NCBI GenBank assembly: GCA_023375675.1
Contig: JALQBC010000001.1
Coordinates: 806,001-870,000 of the forward strand
DNA length: 64,000 nt
Direction: 5' to 3'
DNA from: Cytospora piceicola
Lineage: Eukaryota > Ascomycota > Sordariomycetes > Diaporthales > Cytosporaceae
This document shows, in pieces, positions 33,084 to 45,345 of the stretch. The notes beneath the pieces were generated by a model that did no database searches, was not told the origin of the DNA, and worked only from the letters and a program-made list of their open reading frames with translations. Position 1 is the stretch's first letter. Each line of letters opens with the position of its first letter. The position numbers and the translations under genes are program-made.

Positions 33084-36000
33084 TCACCCAGTCTCTTCCC
33101 CGCCTTCTTCCTCCGCTGTGATGAGGCCATCAGCAGTGGGCTGGCTATCCGGGACCTCCAGTTCATCCCCATCTCCCTCGGCCATTTCTTCTTCCTGGTC
33201 TTCCTCCTCTCCTTCTTCATGTTCTTCATCCGGTTCCTCCTCCGGTTCCTCTTCCTCATCGCTCTCGTCACCGGACGCGCTGCTGGTAGCTGGCGCAACC
33301 GAGGCGTCCATGCTTCTGCGCAGGTTAGGGAACATCAGGGTGGGCGGAATATCTTGGTCGTAGTCTTCGGGGACATCACTGAGGTCGCTCTCGTCATCCG
33401 CATCGTCGTGTTCGGGCCGGGGACTCGCCGCCTCGCTTTCGTCGTCCGCATTGGCCGCCGCCTCTTCTTCACCTGCTTCATCATCATCGCCACCTTCTTG
33501 TTTCTCATCAGCCTCGTTCACTTCCTTCATCGCAACGTCACCGTTCCCAGCCTCACCTTCACTCTCCTCACCGCCGTTGGCATCAGCGCCGTTCTTACCG
33601 CTGCCAGCGCTACCACGTCGTGACTTCCTGCCGTTCGACCTCTCGCTGACGGCGGATTTGGGGGGTTGTTCAGTAGCTCGTGACACCGCCTGCTCGGCTT
33701 TGCGGAGGACGTCAGCACGTCGAACCCCCACGATCCGTCGGCGTGTGACACCTTGATCTCCCGTGTTGGAGGTGGACCGTTCCATCTTGTCGCCTCCGAT
33801 GACGCCCTGAGACGGCGGCTCACTAGATGCGTGCCCGATAGGGCCAAGTACATGCTCTCCATTCTTATCGATGCCGTTAGGATGCAGTAAGCCGCTGAAC
33901 TGTTCCTTGTCATTGTGGCCATTGACCATTTCAGTGTCCTTAACACGATTACTGTCCTCAATGACCTGTGAGGGGTCCGGGCCAGGAAGCTCCCCGGCGA
34001 CATCTTGGTAAAGGACGGAGTAGCAGTCATGGATCAAATCGTCAATCATGCCTGCTTTTGTCAGGCCACCATTGAGTTTCTTCATCTCGATAGCCTCCTT
34101 CATAGCCTTGAGCGCGTGGTGGTCTCTTTCCTTTTGACCGGCCCATTTGTTAATGCGTTCTGCCAGGATGTCAAATTCTTCGGGGCTCATGTTCTTGAAA
34201 ACGTCCTCCTCCAGAGGTGGAATCTGGCAAGTGTGACGTAGAAGCCTGGTGTATGCTTGCACACACGCAGCCCAAAGTTCGTTGAAGTGATAGAAGTCTG
34301 CACCCTTTTTGCGAATCTTGCGGAGAAGCAGCTCCATGTTCACACAGTCATTCGTGATGGTCAGTAAGCGCACTATATACCTCACATATTGCTCTGTGTA
34401 GACGTGATGCCGGCCTGGGCGCTCAGCGTCGCACTTCCACACATTGATAGCCATCGTCTTGGTTACCATGTGCTCGCGCAAGACAGCAAACGCCCCTTGA
34501 GCCTCGATGAGCTGGCTGGACGTGTCATCTTCTTCAGGATCGTAAATCATGCGAGCGTGACGCATAATGATGCGGTGTTGCCAGTGCGACTTGTCCTTAT
34601 CACGGAGATGGCGCAATAACTCAACGACATGGCTATCCCAGTCATCTGATGACTCGATGGTGACTTTCTGACCACGTTGTATTGCATATGGCTGTCGCTG
34701 AAGGATCTCGGCCGCAAATGGGAATGTCACACGTCTCAACACGACGAGTTTATGCAAGACTGAGACAATTTTGTAATGTGGCTCGAGAACCGGGTCTTGA
34801 CCATGCCGAGGTTTTGGCAAGAGGGACACCACCTCGATTGTCTTCTCCATGGCTCCGATGACGGTCTTGATTGTCGGCTGTGACTTTATGTCCTTCATCT
34901 CAAGGGCGGCCAGTGGCTTCTGGTACATCTTCCACAAGCATTTGGAGAGCATGTATGGGTTCTTCCAGTCCCTTGGCTCTCCCCTCATCGCCCACCTGAA
35001 CAGGGTAGCCGCGTATTTCCATACTTCGTATTCACTCATCTCTCTGTGCAAAAGCTTCTTGAAGGTACCACTGCCGTTGGCTTCAGGGTAAAACCTAGCA
35101 TAGTCGCTATGCTGGAAAGGCTCCATCGCGAAGGGTTCCCGGCTTGATGCGTACATGCGCATGCCAAATTTGTGGTAGAGTTGGCATAACTTGTCTTCGT
35201 CTTCCTTGGTTTCAGGCGCCCAGGTGCGAGAGTAGGATAGTGCCAGTGTGTAACAGTGAATCGCGTGGCGCTGGAACTTGAGCAACTCGTTTCGATCCTT
35301 GTTCATCTTGTCAGCAGACCACAGCACCGCTTCGTCCAACTCATAGTCGAAGCATTCCGCAAGGCGAAACCATGCTTCCCACATGTCTGGTGTGAATTGA
35401 AGTTGCAGGCGCAGAAATGTTGCTCCTATCCGTAGATCATCCGTTGCTCCAGGAGTCTGACGGCGATTCAAGTCGACACCCTTGAACTTGGTAAGGGCAA
35501 TCATGCCTAGAAGGAAGAACCAGCCATGTCTGGCGAGTGTTGACTCTGCTGTGTTGACTGTCATTGCGTCCAATGGTACAGTACCATCGAGCGCCTGATA
35601 CAGTCGCAGAGGATGTATTGGCTTCTTGAGATATTCCTGGAAGTTGCGAAGATTGTGGACCATCGGTGTGCTCGACTTAGATTGCCCAATGGCTCCCTGC
35701 ATGTGCTCGATAGTAGTCTTAAGGTCTGATTTGAGCAGGTCCTTCATGGACATGCGATTTGCGAGAGTCGTGATCTTCTCCACGAGCTGCATCGCCTGTC
35801 GCTTCTCGAGCTTCTCGGGCGCACAACCGTGATCTTGTACATCCCAGATACCAACGCCCAGCTTGAGACCGTGCAAGTCGTAGAGAACCTGTCCCAAATA
35901 GTCCTCCCAATTCTCAATGTTCCTCTGCTTCAAAAGCTCAATGCGCATCATCTTCAAGAAGACCTTGTTAGATGAGCAGCACGCTTTTCTCAGCCCCAAG

Positions 36001-39000
36001 ACTTGATGAACAGCGCTCAGGAATTCCGCCAGGTCGTTATCAGGCGTTTTGAAGACCGACACATTCTGATATATGCCGACCTTGATCAAGCAATATTGCA
36101 AAGTCCACGTCCGGACCTGTAGGTCCCGTAGGCTCTCCAGCAATCCCTTGAATGCCGTAGACTTTGATGGCGCGGGCGTGATCCCGAGGTTGAACTCGTC
36201 CTCTTGCATCACCGACACATGAATCAGGCAACTCAGCCTCGCGAGGGCTGATGATGTAGACCGTATGTGCTCCTCGTCAATGATGTCAAAAGCGGTATTG
36301 TCATTTAATGCAAGAGATAGCGCCGACACCATCATGTCGTGAATGGATCTCAAGAGCTTCAAAAGAAGCAATTTCCGTGCTTCCGGCGCCGTAGTGAGGT
36401 ACTGTTCGCTGGCGATGTCTCTAATCACCATCTCAATGCTTCTCAAAAGGCACGAGAACTGCTTAGTGGTGTATTTGATCGCGCCGTACGCATCACTCAG
36501 GCGTGACCATAGTAGCAGCCTCAAATCAGTGCTGCTGGTCAAGAGGAACTTCCACAGGTCCCTCAAGCCTTGACTGGCACAATCTCTGATGGGTATTTTG
36601 AAAGGTTCCTCATCTTGTGTTCCGTCATTATTCGCCTCGGGTGTCTTGCTAGGTTCCACAAAAACCCCGTCCGGGTTGAGTACTGGCTCAAGGGTATCGA
36701 TAACCGCGACGGGGTCAGCCATCTCCTCTTGGAAGAGGCCGAGGAAGAAATCCATGGTCGTGAGTTTACTGATTTCCCGATCAGCTTCGACGGAGGATAT
36801 CTCAGGCATCACAGCGTTGTTGGGAAGCTCCACTTTGTCTTGCGCCGTTGCTGTCAAATAGTCTCGCAAACTGTGCCAACATGAAAGGACATGATCCCGC
36901 GAGATACCTTCAGCCATTGTGGTCGAGAACACACAAGCCCACAAAAATCGCAGCGACAGTTCCACGCCAGTATCAGCTGGTCTTGAGCGCCTCAATGATG
37001 ATGCAAGATCCAACCACCGACTCAGTCGGCCCTTGGTCCCGAGTCTTATGGAAATGTCGACGCGACTATTCGGGTTAGTAATACGTTCGTAGACATCGAG
37101 ATACAGTTCGAAGAGCATCTGCACGAGATTATCTAGTTCGTCCAGTTCGGCTTCTTTGCCTTCCTGCTCTTGAAGTTGACCAATTTCAAAAATGACTCTG
37201 TCGTGGATGGCCTCGTCGAAATGACTGGTGACTTGAACGACTGCGGTCTTCAGCTGCTCTGTCCATTTCTTCGACATGTAGCTCCGGGATATGGCGAGGA
37301 CCCAGTCAAAAGCCACATCCTGAGCCGCCATCCAACCCGAGTTGACCCTTTTCACAAATGCCCTGACGCCGCGACGATCCTCAAAGCTCGCTGTTTCGGC
37401 GACGCGCTGTGCACCCGGCTTCGTGTGCTCTAGAAATGTTTTCATGCCCACAGCCGGGCTTTCAGCCTTGGTCAGAAAGACCTGAGCTGCTTCCTCATCA
37501 TACGACGTCAGTGAATCACGCAAATCGGTACTAGCAGTGTGCATAAGTTTTGATGTCCTTTCCTCCAGAGCGCAGGAATCCAGGATCTCTTCAATCCTGT
37601 TGACACTGGCCTCGTCAGTCACCCCAAGATTTTCAATGATGTTCTTCGTCAGCTGGAAAAGATTTTGATCGGCACCCTGGAACGGTTGTAGCTGTGTCGC
37701 CCGCAAGGTCGTCTCGTCGACCGTGTCTTCAACAAGGGTAGTTTCCCTCCTCCTGACACGCTTTGGCCTTTTGCTGTCTCCGTTTTCTTCCTCCGCCGGC
37801 TCTTGGAGACCTGCGGTGGAGACTGAGCGCTTGCGCGATGGCAAGGAGACACTCCGCTGCCGACTCTCGGCACTCGGACCAGTTTCCTGTTGTAGATCTT
37901 TAGAGGATGCAGTCGTCTCTCCTTCCTTAAGGGCTGCCTTCATCTCCGTTGGCGAGTCTACCGTCGTGCTCTCTGTGGGCGACGTTTGTGGTGGTTCCGT
38001 GACCGGTAGTTGCGGTGCGGTTTCCATGTGCACATCCTCCTCCTCCTTATCGCTCTCTGGGATTTGAATGACAACAGCCTGCCCAGCGGGCCCGTGTTCA
38101 TTGACGAAGAAAACCAAGCGCATACCAAGTTGCACCCAGGACAAAGTCGGTACATCAATGACTAGCCTTGGCGAGCTGACATCGTCTGACAATACTTTCT
38201 TCGACACCAACTCTTTCGTGGGGTTAGGCAAGAAAGGGACTGGATCCAGGTACCGCTTCAGATTTGACGGCATTTCTCTCTCCACATACGGTCTCATGAT
38301 GGGATGCGACGCGGCGATGTCATCGGAAAGGATATGCAACTGATCCTTGAGTTGTTCACCAGCGAAACCTTCGGCCAAGGAGGGCGGCTCCACGTCCCCA
38401 ACGGCCGGATCATCATCGAGCTCAATAGCAGCCTCGAGGCAGAAGCGACTCATGCGAGCACTGTTCAGGAATGCAGCTGTCCGCGCGGTCCTCCTCCACA
38501 GCTCAGCATCGGATGGGTCCCTGTCTAGCGCAGCATTGAAATCGTCGAGGGCCTTGCGGGCGTCGGCTATCACATCGGGTTCTTCCAAGGCCTCCTTCGC
38601 GGAAGCGCCTGCCAGGCGCGACTTGTGTTTTATTTTATCAAGTATAAATTGGCCATGGTTCTTGTGTGAGAGAAAGAGTGCCTGTGGAAGACTAGCATTG
38701 CTGCCATCGGCCTCGGCACCTGTTACGTCAAGGCCCGGGGCAAAAGAAGACTCGACGGGTAAGAAAGGGGCTTGTTGGCTCTCAGTTCGGTCGTACTCTG
38801 TCGTGCTCTCGGGTAGTTTAAAGATGTCGGATAGAAAGAGGGTGTCGTAAGCTTCGGAGGCTTCGTCAAAGAACTGGGGACCTTGCGCGTGGAGTTTGAG
38901 CGCGTTCTGGAAAAGCTTCAGGGCTTCGTCGACCTAGTAACTGTCAGCCACGTTTGTGAGAGGATACAGGGTATAAGTCCAACCTGAAGCTCCTTGGTGT

Positions 39001-39117
39001 TGTCGACTTCATCCTCGATGTTCTCCTCAGGTTCGAGGTTGATGGCTGCGAAGGCAGGCTGCGCGTCGTTGATTAGCACAGGCGCGTCAGTTCGAAAAGG
39101 CCTGGATAACCTACCAT
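33084..39117 (-). CDS. hir3: Histone transcription regulator 3 (HIR3/CABIN1 family)
   Basis: Three coding exons on the minus strand: 39115-39117 (just the ATG), 38984-39058 and 33084-38933, totalling 1975 residues; the introns are 56 and 50 bases. The N-terminus MPAFAAINLEPEE, followed by TPR-like helices (VDEALKLFQNALKLHAQG, YDTLFLSDIFKLPES, LDDFNAALDRDPSDAELW), is typical of fungal Hir3. The protein is helical-repeat rich through most of its length. It has an acidic/basic patch near residues 390-410 (KRPKRVRRRE) and ends in a long, very acidic tail (EEEEPEEEPDEEHEEGEEED) that could bind basic histones. Hir3 is the largest subunit of the HIR (human HIRA/UBN1/CABIN1) complex, which deposits H3-H4 independently of replication and represses histone genes. 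It diverges from the ChAPs gene. Confidence 0.9.
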
Positions 39118-39834
39118 AGTGACTCGCGTTTCAAGCGATAGATAATATGTTGTCGGGGTCGAGATCAATATGCGTCAGATTGACCATGACGCGAGCGATG
39201 GCATCCCCCTCGTGTCCGATGATAAACACTATGGCGGTAGAGATGCGATATATGGATTCCGGAACAACCACTTTACGCGCAGCGCTACAAGGCTGAACAC
39301 GAACTTCAAGGTTCCGAGGTTACTACGCTAGCGCCTGGCCTACCAAGGCCTAACTTAGGTGGGTACCTAGGTCAGTAGCTTTGAGACGCGGTGAATAAGG
39401 TCGCCTGCCCAGGCCTCTAATTTCAAGCTGCATGTGTAATGGTGGCCTGTGCTCCCCTGGCAGGGAGCTCCAAGCTTCACAAGCTCCAGTTTGCTGGCTT
39501 CCAGGCCCAAGGTTGCGTGGCCCCCACTGTTTCCAACTGTTGGTGCTAACGGCCTCCATATTCAGGTCCCGGACTGGACAAGTATCGGCCCCAGCTTGAG
39601 TCCACGACACTCCAGCTGCTCTTACAACAAGCGAACCATCAAAGTCCTGTCGCATCTTTGATACTCCCTCCAACGACCGTCCGTGCAGACCTTCCTTTCC
39701 CTCACGATCAACTGCCGAGTACATGTCCACTGGTATTAATCCCTGGCAGTTTGTTCTACTGAAAGCGACTGCGAACTTATAGCTGCGAGGCACATCCAAT
39801 TGGTCTTGCGCCGCAAGTGGAGGAAGCCGTCGTC
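39118..39834. promoter_or_regulatory. Divergent promoter region of HIR3 and the ChAPs gene
   Basis: 717 bases between outward-facing start codons. It contains a TACCTAGGT-type palindrome near 39350-39372. No TATA box is clearly placed. Confidence 0.45.
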
Positions 39835-42219
39835 ATGGTTGCGCCAGCAGTTCCAGAGTGTGTATACTATCTGTCCTGTAGCCATCCAATTGACTTGTTG
39901 CTGATCTGTCATCTCAAATCCTAGAATCACTGAGGAGATCCTTCAAGAGTCCATCGATGCACGCACCGAGTCCCTCATCTCCCTGCGCGAACTTGGTCCC
40001 CCAGATCTCGTCCATCTCCTAAAGCAACCCGCCCGAAACTCTGGAAAACATGTATGCCACGAAGTCGTTTTATTCTTCTGGAAGCTTTACGATTGACTGT
40101 CTATTAGATCGGAGTATACCACCATGTCACCGGCGTGGATGCCTCGTCGTCGGCCAGTCTGGCTGCCTACATTAACACCCTCACTTACAAGGAACATGGT
40201 CAGGCGCAAACTGCCAAGATTGTAGAGGGCGTTTACTGGTATGAAGTCGTCTGTCTCTATGCCGGGTGGAAGATTAGCTAATGGCGTCGTGAACAGCTGC
40301 TACAATGCCTTCTCCCGACTGGATATGCGAGTTCATGTCACCATCCCTGGAACCGTCGAGAGCTACTGCGTTGACGAGCGTGGCGAGAAGAGGAAAGCCA
40401 CAGACGATCTTTGGCTCGAAACATACCTGTGCAGTGTCCTGCGTGCCTACTCATACGCCGACGATGGTAGCGGCGACACTGTCAGGAAGATCATGGGCGT
40501 GCGCCGTTTCAACCCGGTGACCAACACGGAGACAGAGCAGCGCTTTTTGACCGCTGCGGAACAATTGTTCTTCAGGGGTGAGTAACGGCAGTGCGATTTG
40601 GCTCAAGGACGGATGCTGACAAACTTGTAGGATGGCAACTTGGCTCCGACTCTATCGTTCAGGTGCCGAACACTGTCTCGAACCACCTCACCACCGGCCT
40701 CCTAAAATACTTCGAAACTACTGGTCGTTATACGTCTGGCATCAACCTGTTTGAAAAACTGCGGTCACAAAATGTCGAAGTGGCCTCACTGCTTGCCAAG
40801 GTCCTATTCCTGGGCAATGAGGAGGTAGATGGTGTGCGAGCGTTACACACAGCCTTGAAAGAGAGGCCAATGGACTATGTCATGCTCGATACCGAGGCAG
40901 AATTTCTGCTGAGGAAGGCACGGGTGGCCACAACCCCCGAGCAAAAGGAGGAGCGTTTGCGTATGGCGTTGGGATGTGCCGACCGAAGCACCATTGCCGC
41001 ACCAAGCGAATTCGGAACGTGGGCCAGACTTGCCGAGGTATATGTGGCAATGGAGGACTGGGAGAATGCTCTGACCATCTTGAACTCGTGCCCCATGTTC
41101 ACATACCAAGACAAGGACGCACCTCTGATGCCGGAACCCAAGGATGTCTACCTTCCAACTTTGCCAGAGACAAGGCTAGACGAGATCGATAGCGAGCCGG
41201 AATCGAGGTACTCGGAACAGGTCGAGCCGAGCTTGCTCAGCCTGCGCGCCGCTTCCTACCGTGGTACGTTCAAGAAGGCATACAGCATTTTGACGGAAAT
41301 GACAGCAAAGATTGGTTGGGACCAGTTGCTCAAGATTCGGAGCAACGTATTTGTCATGGAGGATGAGTACCGCACTGAGAAGCAGGATGTTGGACCACCG
41401 GTGCCAACAAAGCGGGGGCCTAGTACCGATGTTCTCCGTGGGACGCCGGAACCCACCACAAACGGCGAGCAGTCAGATGATGAGGATGGCTCCAACTCCG
41501 AATCTAAGCCTACAGATACCGATACAACTGCGCAGACATCGGTGTCTAACGGAGATGGTGGAGATGTGGAGAAGCCTACCACCGTCGCAGACCCCGGTGA
41601 AAAGACGGGAGAGAACGTAAGTCTTCAGCCGCTCATAATCAAGTGTACCATGACTGATATCGTCTTGCAGGGAACCGCTGCTGAACCTGAGGAGCATCTC
41701 TCACGTCTGAACAACAAGCGTCTTTGCGAGCGTTGGTTGGACAGTCTCTTCATGGTTCTATACGAGGATCTTCGTGTCTACACTATTTGGAGGACACAAA
41801 TGGCACAGTATCGTGCTCAGTCCATGCAATACAAGAAGTCAGCCGAGGAATGGGAAATCCTCGGCACCCTTGCTGAGCGTCTCCATCACACCGAGGAAGG
41901 AGTCGAGGCGTACCGCGCTTGTTTGTCCCAGCGCTTCAGCCCGAAGGCCCTGACAGGCATCCTCAAGGTCTTTGAGAAGCAGAAGAACACCAGAGAAACT
42001 GTGGCCGCTACCATCCGGCTCGTCACATGGCAGTACCGCTGGTACAGCGAGTTCAGCCCGGAGCTGCTGCTCACGATCAGGACACTGATCGAGGACGAGG
42101 GCGCCGTCAAGGTCCGGAGCATCATCCAGGCCACAAGTTTGCCACAGAACGTTCTGGACCTGACGCATCACTACGCGGCGCTGTGCGCTACTTTCAGGAG
42201 CAGCGGGACAGAAGGTTAG
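39835..42219 (+). CDS. ChAPs family protein (Bch1/Bud7/Chs6, exomer subunit)
   Basis: Six exons (39835-39857, 39925-40051, 40108-40238, 40297-40577, 40631-41616, 41671-42219) give 698 residues. The first exon encodes only eight residues (MVAPAVPE, last codon split). Conserved ChAPs stretches are SLRELGPPDLVHLLKQP, IGVYHHVTGVDASSSASLAAYINTL, RLDMRVHVTIPGTVESYCVDE and RKIMGVRRFNPVT. TPR-like helical repeats follow (ASLLAKVLFLGNEEVDGV, LAEVYVAMEDWENALTIL). An acidic, threonine-rich disordered linker (about residues 470-530) precedes the C-terminal helices. These proteins with Chs5 form exomer, an Arf1-dependent adaptor that takes chitin synthase Chs3 and other cargo from the trans-Golgi to the surface. 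The 54-base intron at 41617-41670 has no in-frame stop, so intron-retained mRNA would stay open. Confidence 0.9.
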
Positions 42220-44585
42220 GCGAGAGAAATAATGCGGTTGAACTACGGTGGAGACATGGTGATAGAGAAAGGTGGGAAGGAAAAGGTCGACAGATATTGG
42301 AGTTTTAGCTGGAGCTTGATACCTCTATTGATAATGTGAGATGTGGTTACTTCATTATCATCCGATGAAAATGGAATAGGATTGTTGATGCCATTCTGTT
42401 CTACCTTCCCCCCTACCCCCAACTCCCCAAAGGCGTTCATGCCATGGACGAGACCAGCATGCTCTCGGCACCGGACTCTCCGATATTTGGATCAGCGTGA
42501 CCCCTGGGGGTTTTTCTTTACTTTGTTCTGCTTCATGGGCCGGTCAAGCCTGTCTTGATCGCTTCGAACAAGTATCTCTCTCCCAGCTACAACTACTGGA
42601 TTTGAATATTCGCTCGCGTGGACGGACGAGTTGTACGGCACTGGGGCTACTAGACTGATTGCCACATCACATACCAAACGACTGATACAACTCACGCCAA
42701 TGCCCATCACCAGTCTTAGCGAATGCCATGGTAATCTCGGAGCCGAGGGGGCAACCATCGCTACAAGGCTCTTTAACCTGGTGCTCACGCCATAGAGAGG
42801 TACGGAAGTTCACATTGCAATGGTTCACGCTGCAATCTTCGTAACGTTTTGATATGCTTGATATGATATTGTGATATCAGAGATTACTATATAAGGCACT
42901 GTGGCTATTGCGGTGTAACTCGACTTGATATTTGTGTGATCGTCACTTGTCGACATACACACGGCCTAAATCACAAAGACGGACTTCTGGGTAGCCTGCC
43001 ATCTCGACCGTCCTGATTCGAAAGGCCGGAACATGAAAGGGAGCCGGCATTCACCACTATCCCAAGTCGACCTCGTTCGTAAAAGCCAGGCCGACGGACA
43101 GCGCTTGCTGCCACCACTTTGGACAACGCTTTACAAAAATCCGGTGTCCAGGAGACACATGGGTAGAAGTACAGCGCATAGATTCGGTCTTTTGGGGTCC
43201 TGCGCCCAAGACCACGGCTAATACAGCATTGGGTGTAGCCATTTGCATTGGAAATCGGGTGTTCTGAAGATTGCACAGTCAGCGATGGTGCACAATTAAG
43301 TGGTGGTGTACGAGCAAGTGTGGTGAGATGGTGTCAGAATTTTCAGTGTGTTAAAGCTCATGGGATCATCATGCACAATAGGCAATGACGATCCTCACAA
43401 GTAAGAGTTTGTTGTTTGTTCATCCTTCAAATGCGAAAAGGGGAATGCGTGAGGACTTACTCTGAACTTGTTACCCCAAGATTCCCAACGGTTGTCCACG
43501 ATCAGCTGGATCAACACGCGGAAATGTAGTACTGCCAACAAGTTCGTTGGCTGCTACTTTGGGGGTGATAAGACAATCGGGTAGTATCGAGAGGCATATT
43601 CCACCCTCGAGCGCGACACTCTACGACCGTGATCAGGCGGCCAGTGTGGATGGTTTCAGCAATACTATCGCGCAAGAAACCAACGGTTGCATTCGAGGAG
43701 TCTCAGCTGCGACGTAAGGGGTAGATCGACCCTCTCAAGCGCATTCTCAGTCAGATGAAGCTGGAATCCTCTGCCGATCAACCCGTCGACGAGGCAGCAG
43801 ACATCCTGAAGCAGCACTTGCGACCTCAGATGCAGCGTACCCAGGCTGGACTGACTGATTGTTGTTGATGGCGCAGGGTATATGGAGAATGGAAAGGTGT
43901 GGTTTGGTAGAAAGCTGTGTGGGACAGAGATGAAAGTCTGGTTAAAAAGGAGATCACTGCCAGAGAATTTTCCAATGTGGAGTTAGAAGGCAGAAATTTC
44001 CAGGTTGCTGGACCAACAGCAAAAGTTTTGGTCGAGGGGAAGATACACGGATGTGGTTGGTCAAAATATTTTAGATCAGGGGCTACTGTGTACATTATCT
44101 GCTTGAGGCCTAAGCACACTGGCAGCTACCTAGCTACCTAGGTACCTAGAAACAGGTACCGAGCTGCCTTGGTGGTGCCTGAGTAGGCGCAAACGTGGCC
44201 TGGGGATTAGTGGGATCCGATCCAAGAGGCTGAAACGATACAGACTCCAGGGCTGTCTATCACTCTGTGAAGAGGAAAACAGCACCGCAATGAGCAAATT
44301 GAAGAAGGAAGAAGAAAAAAAAAAAGAAGAACAAAAGGGACAGAAACCAATGGCTAAAATCATATTAGTATAGTCAAACCAGCCAGGTCAAGTACGCATA
44401 ACCTAGACACTTGTACCACCTTGGTGATGAAACTGTAGGGTACATAGTACATAATACTTTATTTACATCTGTTTTTGATGTTAAATGCGCGCAGGTGGCC
44501 GGGAAGACGCGCATGCGGCCCGGCAGAGCACCTCATTACATAAGCATCCTCACATTCTGCACCGGTTAGTGTTCAGCAACAATAT
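42220..44585. other. Gene-poor intergenic region
   Basis: 3' flank of the ChAPs gene, then about 2 kb without a supported gene. Minus-strand sequence near 43470-43660 has a short protein-like frame (ALEGGICLSILPDCLITP..) without start, splice partners or recognised domain. The segment 44128-44158 is packed with TACCTAGGTA-type palindromes. Confidence 0.45.
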
Positions 44586-44678
44586 TACCCGTGGGCCCCA
44601 CCCTGACGCTGTGCTGCCCACTACGTGCTGCGCCCGTAGTGGGTGCCAAAATCAGTCCGCAGCCAAAATCAGTCCGCA
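44586..44678 (+). repeat. Left terminal inverted repeat of the MITE-like element
   Basis: 93 bases starting TACCCGTGGGCC. It pairs with 45091-45183 with one G/A difference near 44632. Contains the hairpin 44617-44643 and the tandem 17-mers 44645-44661 and 44662-44678. Confidence 0.9.
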
Positions 44679-45090
44679 CACTATATCAGCAAATAGTTCC
44701 TACTTTTCTTCCTACTTTCAACCTTTAATATCTAAATAAATATACTAGCTATAGAAAAGCTAAAAATATCTCTTAGTAGCTAAAAGGTCGCGCTATAAGC
44801 TAATATAAATAATTAGCTTAACGTTTACTTACTAGTAGCTTAATTAGTAGTATAAATTAAATAAGTAAAGCCTTTTATAAAACTTACTTTATATAACTAA
44901 TAGTAAAGTATATAGAGTATTTATATATATAGGATCGATAGAGAAAACAGAGAGCTATATAACGATATACGGTTTATTATAGATACTAGATTGATTAAGA
45001 AGTTATTAAAGAAAAGAAAGAGTAAAAAGAAAGGCACTTTGATTCTAGTGTAGTAACAGTTTTACACTCAAATTAGGTGTGAATCTGTTC

Positions 45091-45183
45091 TGCGGACTGA
45101 TTTTGGCTGCGGACTGATTTTGGCACCCACTACGGGTGCAGCACGTAGTGGGCAGCACAGCGTCAGGGTGGGGCCCACGGGTA
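45091..45183 (-). repeat. Right terminal inverted repeat of the MITE-like element
   Basis: Reverse complement of 44586-44678 with one mismatch; ends ...GGCCCACGGGTA. It lies 90 bases from the 3' end of the tRNA-Thr gene. Confidence 0.9.
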
Positions 45184-45273
45184 TATGATGGCTGGTTAGT
45201 TATCTGGAGTAAAAAAAAAAATGAAACACCAACAAAGTTGCAAAAAGAATGGCTGCGTGATGTTGGACATATT

Positions 45274-45345
45274 TGCCCACTATTGGAATCGAACCAATCA
45301 CCTCGTCATTACTAGTGACGCGCTCTACCGATGAGCTAAGCGGGC
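45274..45345 (-). tRNA. tRNA-Thr (anticodon AGT)
   Basis: 72 nt on the minus strand with a full cloverleaf and no intron. The acceptor stem GCCCGCT / AGTGGGC has one G-U pair. The D arm is GCTC..GAGC, the anticodon stem CGTCA / TGACG and the loop CTAGTAA (anticodon AGT, reads threonine ACU). The T arm is ATTGG-TTCGATT-CCAAT and the discriminator base A. Internal Pol III promoter boxes are present (A box TAGCTCATCGG, B box GGTTCGATTCC). A run of A on the plus strand near 45213-45222 reads as a T-run terminator downstream of the gene. Confidence 0.96.

Larger units (their letters stand above)
44586..45183. mobile_element. 598-bp non-autonomous inverted-repeat element (MITE-like)
   Basis: Two terminal inverted repeats of 93 bases, 44586-44678 and 45091-45183, match with a single mismatch. 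Flanks read TAT on both sides (44583-44585 and 45184-45186), a possible 3-base target duplication, though TA-based alternatives cannot be excluded. Each terminal repeat contains a 9-base hairpin (CCCACTACG / CGTAGTGGG) and, at its inner end, two tandem copies of a 17-base unit (GCCAAAATCAGTCCGCA). The ~410-base interior is extremely AT-rich and has no open frame of useful size, so the element cannot code for its own transposase. The GC-rich ends against an AT-rich middle suggest either that the middle was mutated by RIP-like decay or that it was AT-rich by origin. The superfamily is not assigned. Confidence 0.88.

Noticed and set aside
44680..45090. Coding gene inside the inverted-repeat element
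   Set aside because: The interior is extremely AT-rich and stop-rich in all frames.
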